From: Pseudomonas guangdongensis
GTDB lineage: Bacteria; Pseudomonadota; Gammaproteobacteria; Pseudomonadales; Pseudomonadaceae
Length of the DNA: 64,000 nucleotides
Direction of reading: 5' to 3'
Assembly (NCBI RefSeq): GCF_900105885.1
Contig: NZ_LT629780.1
Span: forward strand, 2,046,001 to 2,110,000
A program made the position numbers and the translations under genes. Position 1 is the stretch's first letter. Each line of letters starts with the position of its first letter. The notes below the pieces were generated by a model. It was not told the DNA's origin, ran no database searches, and saw nothing but the letters and a program-made list of their open reading frames with translations. Shown here piece after piece: positions 41,037 through 51,062 of this stretch.

Positions 41037-42503
41037 ATGTGGCGCGAATCCCGACTGCTACTGATAGACGACAACCCGCAACGCCGTCACGACATGACGG
41101 TGATCCTCGACTTCCTCGGTGAGGAATACACCGCCTGCGCGAGCCAGGACTGGGCCGCCGAACTGGCCGCCATCGAGTCGCCGCAGCTGGTCTGCATCCT
41201 GCTCGGTCAGGTGGACGGCCGTGGCGGCGCGCTGCGCCTGTTCAAGCAGCTCAGCGCGCAGTTCGAGCGCGTGCCGCTGCTGCTGCTCGACGACCAGGAC
41301 ACCGCCGCCTGGCCCGACGAGCTGCGCCGCCGGGTGCTGGCGCGCCTGGACATGCCGCCCAGCTACAACCAGCTGATCGACTCGCTGCACCGCGCGCAGG
41401 TCTACCAGCAGGTGTTCGATGCCGCCCGCGAGCGCGGCCAGCAGCGCGAGTCCAACCTGTTCCGCAGCCTGGTCGGCACCAGCCGGGCGATCCAGCAGGT
41501 GCGCCAGCTGATGCAGCAGGTCGCCGAGACCGAAGTCGGCGTGCTGCTGCTCGGCGAGGCCGGCAGCGGCAAGGAAGTGGCCGCGCGCAATCTGCACTAC
41601 CATTCCTCGCGCCGCGAGCGGCCGTTCGTGCCGGTCAGCTGCACCGCCATCGAGGCCGAGCTGCTCGAAGGCGAGCTGTTCGGTTACGAGCAGGGCGCCT
41701 TCCCCGGCGCGCTGACCAGCCGCAAGGGGCGTCTGGAGCTGGCGGCCGGAGGCACGCTGTTCCTCGACGAGGTGGCGCACCTGCCGCTGGCCCTGCAGGG
41801 CCGCCTGCTGCGCGTGCTGCAGGAAGGCTGCTTCGAGCGTCAGGGCGGACAGGAAGCGCTGCCCATCGACGTGCGGGTGATCGCCGCCAGCCAGGAAGAC
41901 CTGGAGTGCCTGGTCGCCGAGGGGCGCTTCCGCGACGACCTCTACTACCGCCTCAACCAGTTCTCCATCGAGCTGCCGCCGCTGCGCGAGCGGGTCGAGG
42001 ACATTCCGCTGCTGATCAACGAACTGATCGCGCGGATGGAAAACGAGAAGCGCGGCTCGATCCGCTTCAGCTCGGCGGCGCTGATGTCGCTGTGCCGCCA
42101 CGACTGGCGCGGCAACGTGCGCGAGCTGGCCAACCTGGTCGAGCGTCTGGCGATCATGCACCCCTACGGGGTGATAGGCGTCGGCGAGCTGCCGAAGAAG
42201 TTCCGCCACCTGGCCGACGACAGCGGCCAGGCGGTCGAGGCGCTGCGCAACGAGCTGGAGGAGCGCGCGGTGCGCCACAGCGCGCTGCCCGGCCTGGACA
42301 TGCCGGCGCTGCTGCCGGTCGGCGGGCTGGACCTCAAGGACTACCTGGGCAACCTGGAGCGCTCGCTGATCCAGCAGGCCCTCGACGATGCCGGCGGAGT
42401 GGTGGCGCGCGCCGCCGAGCGCCTGCGCGTGCGCCGCACTACGCTGGTGGAGAAGATGCGCAAGTACGGCATGAGCCGTCGCGACGAAGATGGCGACGAG
42501 TGA
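41037..42503 (+). CDS. fleQ: Diverged FleQ-family regulator with GAFPGA in place of GAFTGA
   Basis: 488 residues with P. aeruginosa FleQ architecture. A FleQ-type receiver-like domain (about 1-130) precedes the AAA+ core: Walker A GEAGSGK 173-179, Walker B D244-E245 in TLFLDE, R-finger region [10 protein letters not shown]. The C-terminal Fis-type HTH ([28 protein letters not shown]) is almost identical to FleQ. The c-di-GMP contacts are kept: LFRS with Arg143, Arg184, and the [17 protein letters not shown] block. The loop at 220-225 is GAFPGA, preceded by GYEQ where FleQ has GHEK; the lost Thr is the sigma-54 contact. Expected to bind ATP, DNA and c-di-GMP but probably not to open sigma-54 promoters. 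fleN follows. Confidence 0.92.
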   Translation: MWRESRLLLIDDNPQRRHDMTVILDFLGEEYTACASQDWAAELAAIESPQLVCILLGQVDGRGGALRLFKQLSAQFERVPLLLLDDQDTAAWPDELRRRVLARLDMPPSYNQLIDSLHRAQVYQQVFDAARERGQQRESNLFRSLVGTSRAIQQVRQLMQQVAETEVGVLLLGEAGSGKEVAARNLHYHSSRRERPFVPVSCTAIEAELLEGELFGYEQGAFPGALTSRKGRLELAAGGTLFLDEVAHLPLALQGRLLRVLQEGCFERQGGQEALPIDVRVIAASQEDLECLVAEGRFRDDLYYRLNQFSIELPPLRERVEDIPLLINELIARMENEKRGSIRFSSAALMSLCRHDWRGNVRELANLVERLAIMHPYGVIGVGELPKKFRHLADDSGQAVEALRNELEERAVRHSALPGLDMPALLPVGGLDLKDYLGNLERSLIQQALDDAGGVVARAAERLRVRRTTLVEKMRKYGMSRRDEDGDE

Positions 42504-42553
42504 TGGCGCGCAGCGATCGTGGAATGCCCCGCAGGGCCGGTGAGGAAGACAAC

Positions 42554-43390
42554 ATGGGTGCGCCAGCTCCGGTACAGGTGATCGCCATCGCCAGCGGCAA
42601 GGGCGGTGTCGGCAAGACGCAGGCGGCGATTAACCTCGCCTGGACGCTGGCCGCGCGCGGCCGGCGGGTGATGTTGCTGGACGCCAGTTTCGCGCTGCCC
42701 GGCGTCGATGTCGCGCTCGGCCTGACCCCGCAGCTGACCTTGGTGGATGTGCTGGAAGGCCGCTGCCGGCTGGCCGAGGCGGTATTCACCGTGGCGGGCG
42801 GCTTCCAGGTGCTGGCCGGCTCGGCCGGGCGCCTGCCGGGCCAGTTGCCGGCGCTGCAGCTGGCCGGCCTGATCCAGGCGTTCAGCGAGCTGCCGGCGCC
42901 GCCGGAGGTGCTGCTGATCGACTGCGCGCCCGGCATCGGCAGCGACGTGCTGGGGCTGCTGCGCGCCTCCAGCGAGGCGCTGTTGGTGGTCAACGACGAG
43001 CCGGCGGCCGCCGCCGACGCGCTGACCCTGCTGCGCCGACTCAACCAGGACTTCGCCATGAGCCGTTTCCGCCTGCTGGCCAGCATGACCCTGTCGGCGG
43101 CCGAGGGGCGCGCCCTGCACGAGCGCCTGCTGCGCCAGAGCGAGAGCCTCGGCGGGGTGTCGCTGGACTACGTCGGGGCGATTCCACTCGACGATTCGCT
43201 GCGCCGCGCGGTACAGCGCCAGCGCACGGTATGCGAGGTGTTGCCGCGCAGCCGGGCGGCCAACGCCTACCGCGAGCTGGCCGAGAAGGTCGACGCCTGG
43301 CCGCTGCCGGCCAATCCGCGCGGGCATCTGGAATTCTTCGTCGAGCGGCTGATCTTCGCCCAGGCCGCGCCGCGCCCGGCGCGTCCCTGA
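42554..43390 (+). CDS. fleN: Diverged FleN-family MinD/ParA-like ATPase
   Basis: 278 residues from ATG 42554, six bases after GAGGAAG; ATG 42503 overlapping the fleQ stop is an alternative. The deviant Walker A GKGGVGKT (15-22) is intact, as is IDCAPGIG. The C-terminal VDAWPLPANPRGHLEFFVERL is nearly identical to FleN. The DxD switch region, LLDADLGLANVD in FleN, reads LLDASFALPGVD: Asp45 is Ser, predicted to impair hydrolysis. FleN limits flagellar number by antagonising FleQ in an ATP-dependent way and is coupled to c-di-GMP control. Its adjacency to the FleQ homologue points to a retained partnership. Confidence 0.92.
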   Translation: MGAPAPVQVIAIASGKGGVGKTQAAINLAWTLAARGRRVMLLDASFALPGVDVALGLTPQLTLVDVLEGRCRLAEAVFTVAGGFQVLAGSAGRLPGQLPALQLAGLIQAFSELPAPPEVLLIDCAPGIGSDVLGLLRASSEALLVVNDEPAAAADALTLLRRLNQDFAMSRFRLLASMTLSAAEGRALHERLLRQSESLGGVSLDYVGAIPLDDSLRRAVQRQRTVCEVLPRSRAANAYRELAEKVDAWPLPANPRGHLEFFVERLIFAQAAPRPARP

Positions 43391-43395
43391 GGCGC

Positions 43396-43413
43396 GGCGG
43401 CGCTTGCGCCGCC
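43396..43413. terminator. GC hairpin between fleN and ccmA
   Basis: Eight-bp perfect stem (43396-43403 with 43406-43413, loop TT), just after the fleN stop. A CT-rich stretch but no T-run follows, so termination is only partial at best. Confidence 0.4.
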
Positions 43414-43474
43414 TCCTCCTCAAGCCGGTCATAACCTGTCGAAAATACGATCTCCGGCCCTTCGGGGGCGCATG

Positions 43475-43480
43475 TATAAT
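43475..43480 (+). promoter_or_regulatory. Perfect -10 element upstream of the ccm operon
   Basis: TATAAT lies 67 bases before the ccmA GTG, in the usual pseudomonad context TATAATGCCGCC. No -35 close to consensus was found at 16-18 bases, suggesting an activator or extended element. The ccm operon thus probably has its own promoter separate from fleQN. Confidence 0.5.
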
Positions 43481-43546
43481 GCCGCCCGATTCGGCCGGGA
43501 TAGACCGGCTGCGCCCTGAATCGGATTGCCGACGGATAGCCATGCT

Positions 43547-44194
43547 GTGACCAGTCCCTTCCTCGAAGCCGTTGCGCTCGCCTGCGAGCGGGACCTGCGC
43601 GTGCTGTTCGAGCGGCTCGACTTCGCCCTGCACCCCGGGCAGATGCTGCAGATCGCCGGGCCCAACGGCAGCGGCAAGACCAGCCTGCTGCGCCTGCTGG
43701 CCGGGCTGATGCAGCCGACCGAGGGGGAAATCCGCCTGGCCGGCAGGCCCCTGGCCGAGCAGCGCGGCGAGTTGACCCGCAATCTGCTGTGGATCGGCCA
43801 TGCCGCCGGCATCAAGGGCCTGCTCAGCCCCGAGGAGAACCTCGCCTGGCTGTGCGCCCTGCACACTCCCGAACCGCGCACCGCGCTCTGGACCGCGCTG
43901 GAGGCCGTCGGCCTGCGCGGTTTCGAGGACGTCCCCTGCCATACCCTGTCCGCCGGTCAGCAGCGCCGCGTGGCGCTGGCGCGCCTGTACCTGGATGCGC
44001 CGCCGCTGTGGGTGCTCGACGAGCCCTTCACCGCCCTCGACAAGCACGGCGTGGCCCAGCTCGAGGAGCATCTGGCCCGCCACTGCGAGAGCGGCGGCAT
44101 GGTGGTGCTGACCACCCACCACAGCCTGACCCGCAAGCCAGCCGGCTACCGCGAGCTGGACCTCGCCCGCGCCGGGAGCCTGGCCGATGAGTAA
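43547..44194 (+). CDS. ccmA: Cytochrome c maturation ABC transporter ATP-binding protein CcmA
   Basis: 215 residues from GTG 43547, giving the family N-terminus [21 protein letters not shown]; the in-frame TTG 43526 adds non-family residues. Walker [18 protein letters not shown], signature [14 protein letters not shown] and Walker [13 protein letters not shown] are intact. With CcmB, CcmC and CcmD it releases holo-CcmE. The next gene overlaps by eight bases. Confidence 0.95.
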   Translation: MTSPFLEAVALACERDLRVLFERLDFALHPGQMLQIAGPNGSGKTSLLRLLAGLMQPTEGEIRLAGRPLAEQRGELTRNLLWIGHAAGIKGLLSPEENLAWLCALHTPEPRTALWTALEAVGLRGFEDVPCHTLSAGQQRRVALARLYLDAPPLWVLDEPFTALDKHGVAQLEEHLARHCESGGMVVLTTHHSLTRKPAGYRELDLARAGSLADE

Positions 44195-44858
44195 CCTGTT
44201 CACCCAGTTGCTGGCACGCGAGGCGCGCCTGCTGTGCCGCCGTCCGGCCGAGCTGCTCAATCCGCTGGTGTTCTTCGCCATCGTGGTGGCGCTGTTCCCG
44301 CTGGCCGTCGGTCCGGAGAGCAAGCTGCTGGAAACCCTGTCGCCGGGTCTGGTGTGGGTCGCCGCGCTGCTCGCCGTGCTGCTGTCGCTGGACGGCCTGT
44401 TCCGCAGCGACTTCGAGGACGGCTCGCTGGAGCAGTGGGTCCTTTCGCCGCACCCGCTGCCCCTTCTGGTGCTCTCCAAGGTACTGGCACACTGGCTGTT
44501 CTCCGGCCTGGCGCTGGTGCTGCTGGCGCCGCTGCTGGCGTTGATGCTCGGCCTGCCGGCGCGCTGCCTGCCGGTGCTGCTCGGCTCGCTGCTGCTCGGC
44601 ACGCCGATCCTCAGCCTGCTCGGCGCGGTCGGCGCGGCGCTCACCGTGGGGCTCAAGCGCGGCGGCCTGCTGCTGGCGCTGCTGATCCTGCCGCTGTACA
44701 TCCCGGTGCTGATCCTCGGCAGCGGCGCCCTGCAGGCGTCCCTGCAGGGTCTGCCGGCCGCCGGCCAGTTGCTCTGGCTGGCCAGCCTCACCGCCCTGAC
44801 GGTGACCCTGACTCCCTTTGCCATCGCCGCCGGTCTGAAGATCAGCGTCGGCGAATGA
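44187..44858 (+). CDS. ccmB: Heme exporter membrane protein CcmB
   Basis: 223 residues with six membrane helices and the family core [31 protein letters not shown] at about 68-100. Membrane part of the CcmAB ABC complex. Confidence 0.95.
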   Translation: MSNLFTQLLAREARLLCRRPAELLNPLVFFAIVVALFPLAVGPESKLLETLSPGLVWVAALLAVLLSLDGLFRSDFEDGSLEQWVLSPHPLPLLVLSKVLAHWLFSGLALVLLAPLLALMLGLPARCLPVLLGSLLLGTPILSLLGAVGAALTVGLKRGGLLLALLILPLYIPVLILGSGALQASLQGLPAAGQLLWLASLTALTVTLTPFAIAAGLKISVGE

Positions 44859-44889
44859 TTGAACACGCAGCAGTTTCGAGGCGGTTTGC

Positions 44890-45633
44890 ATGAACTGGAC
44901 ATGGTTTCACAAGCTGGGCTCGCCCAAGTGGTTCTACGAGATCAGCGGTCGCTGGCTGCCCTGGCTGGCCGCCGCCGCGGCATTGCTGCTGACCGTCGGC
45001 ACGGTCTGGGGACTGGCCTTCGCCCCGGCCGACTACCAGCAAGGCAACAGCTTCCGGATCATCTACATCCATGTGCCGGCGGCGATCCTCGCCCAGTCCT
45101 GCTACATCATGCTGGCGGTCGCCGGGGTGGTCGGCCTGGTGTGGAAGATGAAGCTGGCCGACGTCGCCCTGCAGTGCGCCGCGCCGATCGGCGCCTGGAT
45201 GACCTTCGTCGCGCTGTTCACCGGCGCGGTATGGGGCAAGCCGACCTGGGGCGCCTGGTGGGTGTGGGACGCGCGACTGACCGCCATGCTGATCCTGCTG
45301 TTCCTCTACTTCGGGGTGATCGCCCTCGGCCAGTCGATCAGCAACCGCGACAGCGCCGCCAAGGCCTGCGCGGTGCTGGCCATCGTCGGGGTGATCAACA
45401 TCCCGATCATCAAGTACTCGGTGGAGTGGTGGAACACCCTGCACCAGCCGGCCACCTTCAAGCTCACCGAGAAGCCGGCGATGCCGCCGGAAATGTGGGT
45501 GCCGCTGCTGATCATGGTGCTCGGTTTCTACTGTTTCTTCGCCGTCAGCCTGCTGCTGCGCATGCGCCTGGAAGTGCTCAAGCGCGAATCGCGGGCCAGC
45601 TGGGTCAAGGCCGAAGTGGAGCGCAGCCTGTGA
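44890..45633 (+). CDS. ccmC: Heme handling protein CcmC
   Basis: 247 residues, six membrane helices. The tryptophan-rich motif [12 protein letters not shown] and the flanking histidines ([21 protein letters not shown]) present heme to CcmE. It starts 31 bases after ccmB, the only real gap inside the operon. Confidence 0.96.
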   Translation: MNWTWFHKLGSPKWFYEISGRWLPWLAAAAALLLTVGTVWGLAFAPADYQQGNSFRIIYIHVPAAILAQSCYIMLAVAGVVGLVWKMKLADVALQCAAPIGAWMTFVALFTGAVWGKPTWGAWWVWDARLTAMLILLFLYFGVIALGQSISNRDSAAKACAVLAIVGVINIPIIKYSVEWWNTLHQPATFKLTEKPAMPPEMWVPLLIMVLGFYCFFAVSLLLRMRLEVLKRESRASWVKAEVERSL

Positions 45634-45806
45634 GTTTCGAGTCCTTCAGCGATTTCCTGGCCATGGGCAAGCATGGTCTCTACGTGTGGACCGCCTTCGG
45701 CGTCAGCCTGGCGGTTCTCGCCCTGAATGTGGTGCTGCCGATCCTGGCGCGCCGGCGTTACCTGCAAGACGAGGCGCGCCGTCTGCGCCGGGAGGGCAAG
45801 CAATGA
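45630..45806 (+). CDS. ccmD: Heme exporter protein CcmD
   Basis: 58 residues from GTG 45630, overlapping the ccmC stop as GTGA. One membrane helix ([22 protein letters not shown]) followed by the basic [19 protein letters not shown], as in CcmD proteins. It joins the CcmABC complex and helps release holo-CcmE. Confidence 0.93.
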   Translation: MSFESFSDFLAMGKHGLYVWTAFGVSLAVLALNVVLPILARRRYLQDEARRLRREGKQ

Positions 45807-46282
45807 ATCCGCAACGCAAGAAACGCCTGTTGATCATCCTCGGCCTGCTGGCCGGGGTCGCGGTGGCGGTGGGCCTGGCCCTCAGCGCCCTGCAGCAGAA
45901 CATCAACCTGTTCTACAACCCGACGCAGATCGCTGCCGGCGAGGCGCCGCAGGATGCGCGGATCCGCGCCGGCGGGATGGTCAAGGAAGGTTCGGTCAAG
46001 CGCACCGGCGACTCGCTGGACGTCGAGTTCGTGGTCACCGACTACGCCGCCGACGTGACCATCCGCTACCGCGGCATCCTCCCCGACCTGTTCCGCGAAG
46101 GGCAGGGCATCGTCGCGCTCGGCCGGCTCAACGCCGACGGCGTGCTGGTCGCCGACGAGGTACTGGCCAAGCACGACGAGAACTACATGCCGCCGGAAGT
46201 CACCCAGGCGCTGGAGAAGAGCGGCAAGCTGCCGGGCGGCATGCCGGCCGGTGCCATGAGCGGCGCGGAGGCCAAGCAATGA
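45803..46282 (+). CDS. ccmE: Cytochrome c heme chaperone CcmE
   Basis: 159 residues; ATG 45803 overlaps the ccmD stop. An N-terminal anchor ([22 protein letters not shown]) and OB-fold periplasmic domain. The covalent heme-binding His124 and Tyr128 lie in [11 protein letters not shown]. Passes heme to the CcmF/CcmH ligase. Confidence 0.97.
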   Translation: MNPQRKKRLLIILGLLAGVAVAVGLALSALQQNINLFYNPTQIAAGEAPQDARIRAGGMVKEGSVKRTGDSLDVEFVVTDYAADVTIRYRGILPDLFREGQGIVALGRLNADGVLVADEVLAKHDENYMPPEVTQALEKSGKLPGGMPAGAMSGAEAKQ

Positions 46283-48252
46283 TCCCCGAACTCGGCCATC
46301 TGGCCATGATCCTCGCCCTGTGCCTGGCTGCGGTGCAGGCGACCCTGCCGATGATCGGCGCCTGGCGCGGCGACCGCCTGTGGATGGGCCTGGCGGCGCC
46401 TGCGGCCTGGGGGCAGTTCCTGTTCCTGCTGTTCTCCTTCGCCTGCCTGACCCACGCTTTCCTGATCGACGACTTCTCGGTGGCCTACGTGGCCAACAAC
46501 TCCAACAGCGCGCTGCCCTGGTTCTACAAGTTCAGCGCGGTGTGGGGCGCCCACGAGGGCTCGCTGCTGCTGTGGGCGCTGATCCTCGCCGGCTGGACCT
46601 TCGCCGTGGCGGTGTTCTCCCGCCAGCTGCCGGAAGTGATGCTGGCCCGCGTGCTCGGCGTGATGGGCATGATCAGTGTCGGCTTCCTGCTGTTTTTGAT
46701 CGTCACCTCCAACCCCTTCGAGCGCCTGCTGCCCAACGCGCCGATGGACGGCCGCGACCTCAACCCGCTGCTGCAGGACTTCGGCCTGATCGTCCACCCG
46801 CCGATGCTCTACATGGGCTACGTCGGTTTCTCGGTGGCCTTCGCCTTCGCCATCGCCGCACTGCTCGGCGGGCGCCTCGACGCCGCCTGGGCGCGCTGGT
46901 CGCGGCCCTGGACCATCGTCGCCTGGGCCTTCCTCGGCATCGGCATCGTGCTCGGCTCCTGGTGGGCCTACTACGAACTGGGCTGGGGCGGCTGGTGGTT
47001 CTGGGACCCGGTGGAGAACGCCTCGTTCATGCCCTGGCTGGTCGGCACCGCACTGATCCATTCGCTGGCGGTCACCGAGAAGCGTGGCGTGTTCAAGAGC
47101 TGGACGGTGCTGCTGGCCATCGCCGCCTTCTCCCTGAGCCTGCTCGGCACCTTCCTGGTGCGCTCGGGCGTGCTGACCTCGGTGCACGCCTTCGCCGCCG
47201 ACCCCGAGCGCGGCACCTTCATCCTGATCTTCCTGCTCTGCGTGGTGGGCAGCTCGCTGACCCTGTTCGCCCTGCGTGCGCCGGTGGTCAAGAGCAAGGT
47301 CGGTTTCGCCTTGTGGTCGCGCGAGACCCTGCTGCTGGCCAACAACCTGATCCTGGTGGTGTCCTGCGCCACCATCCTGCTCGGCACCCTCTACCCGCTG
47401 GTGCTCGACGCGCTGAGCGGCGCCAAGCTGTCGGTCGGCCCGCCGTACTTCAACGCGCTGTTCCTGCCGCTGATGGCGATCCTCATGGCGGCGCTGGGCG
47501 TCGGCGTGCTGGTGCGCTGGAAGGACACCCCGCTCAAGTGGCTGTCCGGCATGCTGCTGCCGGTGCTGGTCGCCGCCGGCGCGCTCGGCCTGCTCGCCGC
47601 CTTCCTGTTCGGCGACTTCCACTGGGCGGTGCTGGCCACCTGCGTGCTGGCCGCCTGGGTGGTGCTCACCGGCCTGCGCGACCTGCTCGACAAGACCCGC
47701 CACAAGGGCCTGCTCAAGGGCATCGCCGGCCTGTCGCGCAGCTACTGGGGCATGCAGGTCGCCCACCTGGGCATCGCCGTGTGCGCCCTGGGCGTGGTGC
47801 TGTCCAGCCAGTACGCGCTGGAGCGCGACCTGCGCATGGCTCCGGGCGAGTCGGTGGAGCTGGGCGGCTACCAGTTCGTCTTCGACGGCGCCAGGCACCA
47901 TGAGGGGCCCAACTACAGCTCCGACAAGGCCACCGTGCGGGTCCTCGACGACGGTCGCGAGATCGCCGTGCTGCACCCCGAGAAGCGTCTGTACACCGTG
48001 CAGCAGATGCCGATGACCGAGGCCGGCATCGATCCGGGCTTCACCCGCGACCTCTACGTGGCCCTCGGCGAGCCGCTGGAAGACGGCGCCTGGGCCGTGC
48101 GTCTGCACGTCAAGCCCTACGTGCGCTGGATCTGGCTGGGCGGCCTGCTGATGGCCTTCGGCGGCTTCCTCGCCGCCCTCGACCGTCGCTACCGGGTCAA
48201 GGTGACCGGCAAGGTCCGCGACGCCCTCGGCATGACTGGAGCGCAAGCATGA
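46279..48252 (+). CDS. ccmF: Cytochrome c heme lyase subunit CcmF
   Basis: 657 residues with about fifteen membrane helices. The WWD motif reads [20 protein letters not shown], with conserved His-bearing loops either side ([23 protein letters not shown]). Ligates heme to apocytochrome with CcmH and CcmI. Confidence 0.97.
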   Translation: MIPELGHLAMILALCLAAVQATLPMIGAWRGDRLWMGLAAPAAWGQFLFLLFSFACLTHAFLIDDFSVAYVANNSNSALPWFYKFSAVWGAHEGSLLLWALILAGWTFAVAVFSRQLPEVMLARVLGVMGMISVGFLLFLIVTSNPFERLLPNAPMDGRDLNPLLQDFGLIVHPPMLYMGYVGFSVAFAFAIAALLGGRLDAAWARWSRPWTIVAWAFLGIGIVLGSWWAYYELGWGGWWFWDPVENASFMPWLVGTALIHSLAVTEKRGVFKSWTVLLAIAAFSLSLLGTFLVRSGVLTSVHAFAADPERGTFILIFLLCVVGSSLTLFALRAPVVKSKVGFALWSRETLLLANNLILVVSCATILLGTLYPLVLDALSGAKLSVGPPYFNALFLPLMAILMAALGVGVLVRWKDTPLKWLSGMLLPVLVAAGALGLLAAFLFGDFHWAVLATCVLAAWVVLTGLRDLLDKTRHKGLLKGIAGLSRSYWGMQVAHLGIAVCALGVVLSSQYALERDLRMAPGESVELGGYQFVFDGARHHEGPNYSSDKATVRVLDDGREIAVLHPEKRLYTVQQMPMTEAGIDPGFTRDLYVALGEPLEDGAWAVRLHVKPYVRWIWLGGLLMAFGGFLAALDRRYRVKVTGKVRDALGMTGAQA

Positions 48253-48791
48253 ATCGACGTCTGTTGCTGTTGCTGCCGCTGGCCGGCTTCCTGGTGCTAG
48301 CCGGCTTCCTCTACAAGGGGCTGTTCCTCGACCCGCGCGACATCGGTTCGACGATGATCGGCAAGCCGCTGCCGGCGTTCTCCCTGCCGTCGCTGGAAGA
48401 CCCGGCGCGCAGCCTGAGCGCCGAGGACTTCAAGGGCCGGCCGGCGCTGCTCAATGTCTGGGCCACCTGGTGCCCGACCTGCAAGGCCGAGCACGAAATG
48501 CTCAACCGTTTGGCGGCGCAGGGCGTGCTGGTCTACGGGGTCAACTACAAGGACAACGGTGACGCCGCCCGCCAGTGGCTGGACAAGCTGGGCAATCCCT
48601 ACCGCGCCAACGTCGAGGACCCGCAGGGCAGCCTGGGCATCAACCTCGGCGTCTACGGCGCGCCGGAAACCTTCCTTCTCGACAAGGACGGCATCGTCCG
48701 CCACAAGCACGTCGGCGCCATCGACGAGCGCGTCTGGCGCGAGCAACTGGCGCCGCTGTACCGCGAGCTGCTCGACGAGGCCGGCCTATGA
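48249..48791 (+). CDS. ccmG: Thiol:disulfide oxidoreductase CcmG/DsbE
   Basis: 180 residues. An N-terminal anchor is followed by a thioredoxin fold with active site W74-C75-P-T-C78 and the cis-Pro region VYGAPETFLLD. It keeps the CXXCH cysteines of apocytochrome c reduced. Confidence 0.96.
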   Translation: MNRRLLLLLPLAGFLVLAGFLYKGLFLDPRDIGSTMIGKPLPAFSLPSLEDPARSLSAEDFKGRPALLNVWATWCPTCKAEHEMLNRLAAQGVLVYGVNYKDNGDAARQWLDKLGNPYRANVEDPQGSLGINLGVYGAPETFLLDKDGIVRHKHVGAIDERVWREQLAPLYRELLDEAGL

Positions 48792-49297
48792 AGCGTCTGC
48801 TGAGCGCGGGCCTGCTGGGCCTGGCCCTGTCGCTGGGCGCCCAGGCGGCCGTCGACACCTACGAGTTCAAGGACGACGCCGAGCGTGCCCGCTACCGGGT
48901 GCTGATCGAGGAACTGCGCTGCCCGAAGTGCCAGAACCAGAACATCGCCGACTCCGACGCGCCGATCGCCATGGACCTGCGCCGCGAGATCTATCGCATG
49001 CTCGGCGAAGGCAAGAGCAACGAGGAGATCGTCGACTTCCTGGTCGACCGCTACGGCGACTTCGTGCGCTACAACCCGCCGGTCAACGCGCGCACCTGGC
49101 TGCTCTGGTACGGCCCCTGGCTGATGCTCGGCGGTGGCGTCGGCGTGTTGGCGCTGATCGTCCTGCGTCGCCGTCGTCCGGCCGGCGCCGAGGCGTCCGC
49201 CCTGCCGGGCGAAGGGGACGACCTCACCCGCGAGGAGCGCGAGCGCCTCGACCAACTGCTCAAGCACCCCACCGACCAAAGCAAGGCTGACCGTTGA
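48788..49297 (+). CDS. ccmH: Cytochrome c maturation protein CcmH
   Basis: 169 residues with signal peptide ([17 protein letters not shown]), the redox motif [16 protein letters not shown] (Cys45, Cys48) and one C-terminal membrane helix. Short CcmH form, with the TPR part encoded separately as ccmI. Reduces apocytochrome cysteines with CcmG. Confidence 0.96.
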   Translation: MKRLLSAGLLGLALSLGAQAAVDTYEFKDDAERARYRVLIEELRCPKCQNQNIADSDAPIAMDLRREIYRMLGEGKSNEEIVDFLVDRYGDFVRYNPPVNARTWLLWYGPWLMLGGGVGVLALIVLRRRRPAGAEASALPGEGDDLTREERERLDQLLKHPTDQSKADR

Positions 49298-50499
49298 TGA
49301 CCGCTTTCTGGCTTGGCGCCGGCGCGCTGCTGCTCGCCGCACTCGTTCTCCTGCTGGTTCCCGTGCTGCGTGGCCGTCGCGCCCAGGCCGAGGAAGACCG
49401 CACCGCCCTCAACGTCGCGCTCTATCAGGAGCGTATCGCCGAACTGGCCGTCCAGCACGCCGCCGGCAGCCTCGACGCCGCGCAGCTAGAAGCCGGCCGC
49501 AGCGAGGCGGCTCGCGAGCTGCTCGCCGACGCCGAACAGGCCGAGGCCGCGCCGCGCAACCTGGGCCGCGCCCTGCCGCTGGTCGCCGCCCTGCTGGTGC
49601 CGGCCGCGGCGCTGGGCCTGTACCTGCACTGGGGCGCCAGCGGCGCCCTACAGCTGAGCCAGGAGCTGGCCACCGCGCCGCAGAGCGTCGAGGAAATGAC
49701 CGCGCGCCTGGAAGCCACGGTCAAGGCCCAGCCGGATGCGGCCGAGGCCTGGTACTTCCTCGGCCGCACCTACATGAACCAGCAGCGCCCGCAGGACGCC
49801 GCCAAGGCCTTCGAGCGCGCCGTCGCGCTGGCCGGGCGGCATCCGGAACTGCTCGGCCAGTGGGCGCAGGCGCAGTACTTCGCCGGCCAGCGGCAGTTCA
49901 GCGACGAGATCCGCAAGCTCGGCGAGGAGGCCCTGGCCGCCGACCCGCAGGACGTCACCACCCTCGGCCTGTTCGGCATCGCCGCCTTCGAGGAGCAGCG
50001 CTACGCCGACGCGGTGCGCTACTGGGAGCGTCTGGTCGGCCAGCTCGACGCCGCCGACCCGTCGCGCCAGGCCATCGAGGGCGGCATCGCCCGCGCCCGC
50101 GAGCAACTGGCCGCGCGCGGCGAGCTGCTGCCCGAGCCGGCGCTCGCCGCCGCGCCGGTGGAGCTGAAGGTCAGGGTCAGCCTGGCGGCGGAACTCGCCG
50201 ACAAGGTGCAGCCGAGCGACAGCGTGTTCGTCTTCGCCCGCGCCGCCTCCGGCCCGCCGATGCCGCTGGCGGCCAAGCGCCTGACCGTCGCCGACCTGCC
50301 GGCCGAGGTCAGCCTGTCCGACAGCGACGCGATGATGCCGCAGCTCAAGCTGTCCAACTTCCCCGAAGTGCAGCTGGTGGCGCGCATCTCCCGCGCCGGC
50401 AGCCCCACCGACGGCGAGTGGTTCGGCGACCTGCCGCCGCTGGCCACCGGCGAGCGCGGCGTACAGACGCTGGTGATCGATACGCCGGAAGTGCAGTAG
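49294..50499 (+). CDS. ccmI: Cytochrome c maturation protein CcmI (CycH)
   Basis: 401 residues. Two membrane helices ([41 protein letters not shown]) flank a cytoplasmic leucine-zipper-like segment, then TPR repeats ([30 protein letters not shown] at about 149-178) and a C-terminal beta domain of the Pseudomonas CycH type. It binds the apocytochrome C-terminus. Last gene of the nine-gene operon. Confidence 0.94.
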   Translation: MMTAFWLGAGALLLAALVLLLVPVLRGRRAQAEEDRTALNVALYQERIAELAVQHAAGSLDAAQLEAGRSEAARELLADAEQAEAAPRNLGRALPLVAALLVPAAALGLYLHWGASGALQLSQELATAPQSVEEMTARLEATVKAQPDAAEAWYFLGRTYMNQQRPQDAAKAFERAVALAGRHPELLGQWAQAQYFAGQRQFSDEIRKLGEEALAADPQDVTTLGLFGIAAFEEQRYADAVRYWERLVGQLDAADPSRQAIEGGIARAREQLAARGELLPEPALAAAPVELKVRVSLAAELADKVQPSDSVFVFARAASGPPMPLAAKRLTVADLPAEVSLSDSDAMMPQLKLSNFPEVQLVARISRAGSPTDGEWFGDLPPLATGERGVQTLVIDTPEVQ

Positions 50500-50527
50500 G
50501 TTCACTAGCGCGGCGATTACTCTTGGC

Positions 50528-50565
50528 ACCGACAGACCGTTCAGCCATTGATCGGTCTGGTCGGT
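50528..50565. promoter_or_regulatory. Inverted repeat between ccmI and the HEPT gene
   Basis: ACCGACAGACCG (50528-50539) pairs with CGGTCTGGTCGGT (50553-50565) with one bulged base and a 13-base loop. No T-run. It could be a ccmI terminator or an operator for the toxin-antitoxin pair; the sequence alone does not decide. Confidence 0.4.
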
Positions 50566-50615
50566 GTGCTAACGGGGCAAGACTTGCAGGCAGGCCTTTC
50601 TGGAGGAGTCCAGCG

Positions 50616-51062
50616 GTGATCTATCTGAATACCGAACACCTTGAGCGCTGTATCTGCACCTTGCGCTCCTCTCTCGATCTGTATGTCCGGGCCGAACCGG
50701 ACAGCATCGAGCAGGAAGTTTTCCGCAACGCCATCGTCAAGGGCTACGAGCTGGTCCAGGAAGCGGCCTTCAAATTGTTACGCAAGGCACTGCGCGAGTT
50801 CGGTCACGGTGCCCGCAAGCTCAACGACCTGCCGATCAAGGACGTGTTGCGACTGGCCGCCAGCCATGGCCTGATGAGTATCGAGGCGGTGGAGCGCTGG
50901 TTCGCCTACCGCGACAATCGCAACAATACCGCCCACGACTACGGCGAAGGTTTCGCCAAGGAAACCCTGGTGCTGCTGCCGGCGTTCCTCGACGATGTCA
51001 GCGGACTGGCCGGAGTACTGGCAAGCCGGCTCGGCAAGGACAGCGATCATGCCCAGACTTGA
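50616..51062 (+). CDS. HEPT-domain (HI0074-type) nucleotidyltransferase partner, putative HepT toxin
   Basis: 148 residues from GTG 50616, with TGGAGGAG eight bases upstream. Helical protein of the nucleotidyltransferase substrate-binding group. The RX4HXY motif of HEPT RNases is present as R102-NNTA-H107-D-Y109 (AYRDNRNNTAHDYGEGF). In characterised HepT/MntA pairs the HEPT protein is an RNase toxin neutralised when MntA AMPylates the Tyr of this motif. Overlaps the MNT gene by 14 bases. Codon and base use look less GC-rich than the neighbours, a sign of acquisition. Confidence 0.85.
   Translation: MIYLNTEHLERCICTLRSSLDLYVRAEPDSIEQEVFRNAIVKGYELVQEAAFKLLRKALREFGHGARKLNDLPIKDVLRLAASHGLMSIEAVERWFAYRDNRNNTAHDYGEGFAKETLVLLPAFLDDVSGLAGVLASRLGKDSDHAQT

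Noticed and set aside
42503..42553. fleN starting at ATG 42503 inside the fleQ stop
   Set aside because: ATG 42554 has a clear ribosome site and gives the FleN-like N-terminus; the upstream residues [17 protein letters not shown] do not fit the family.
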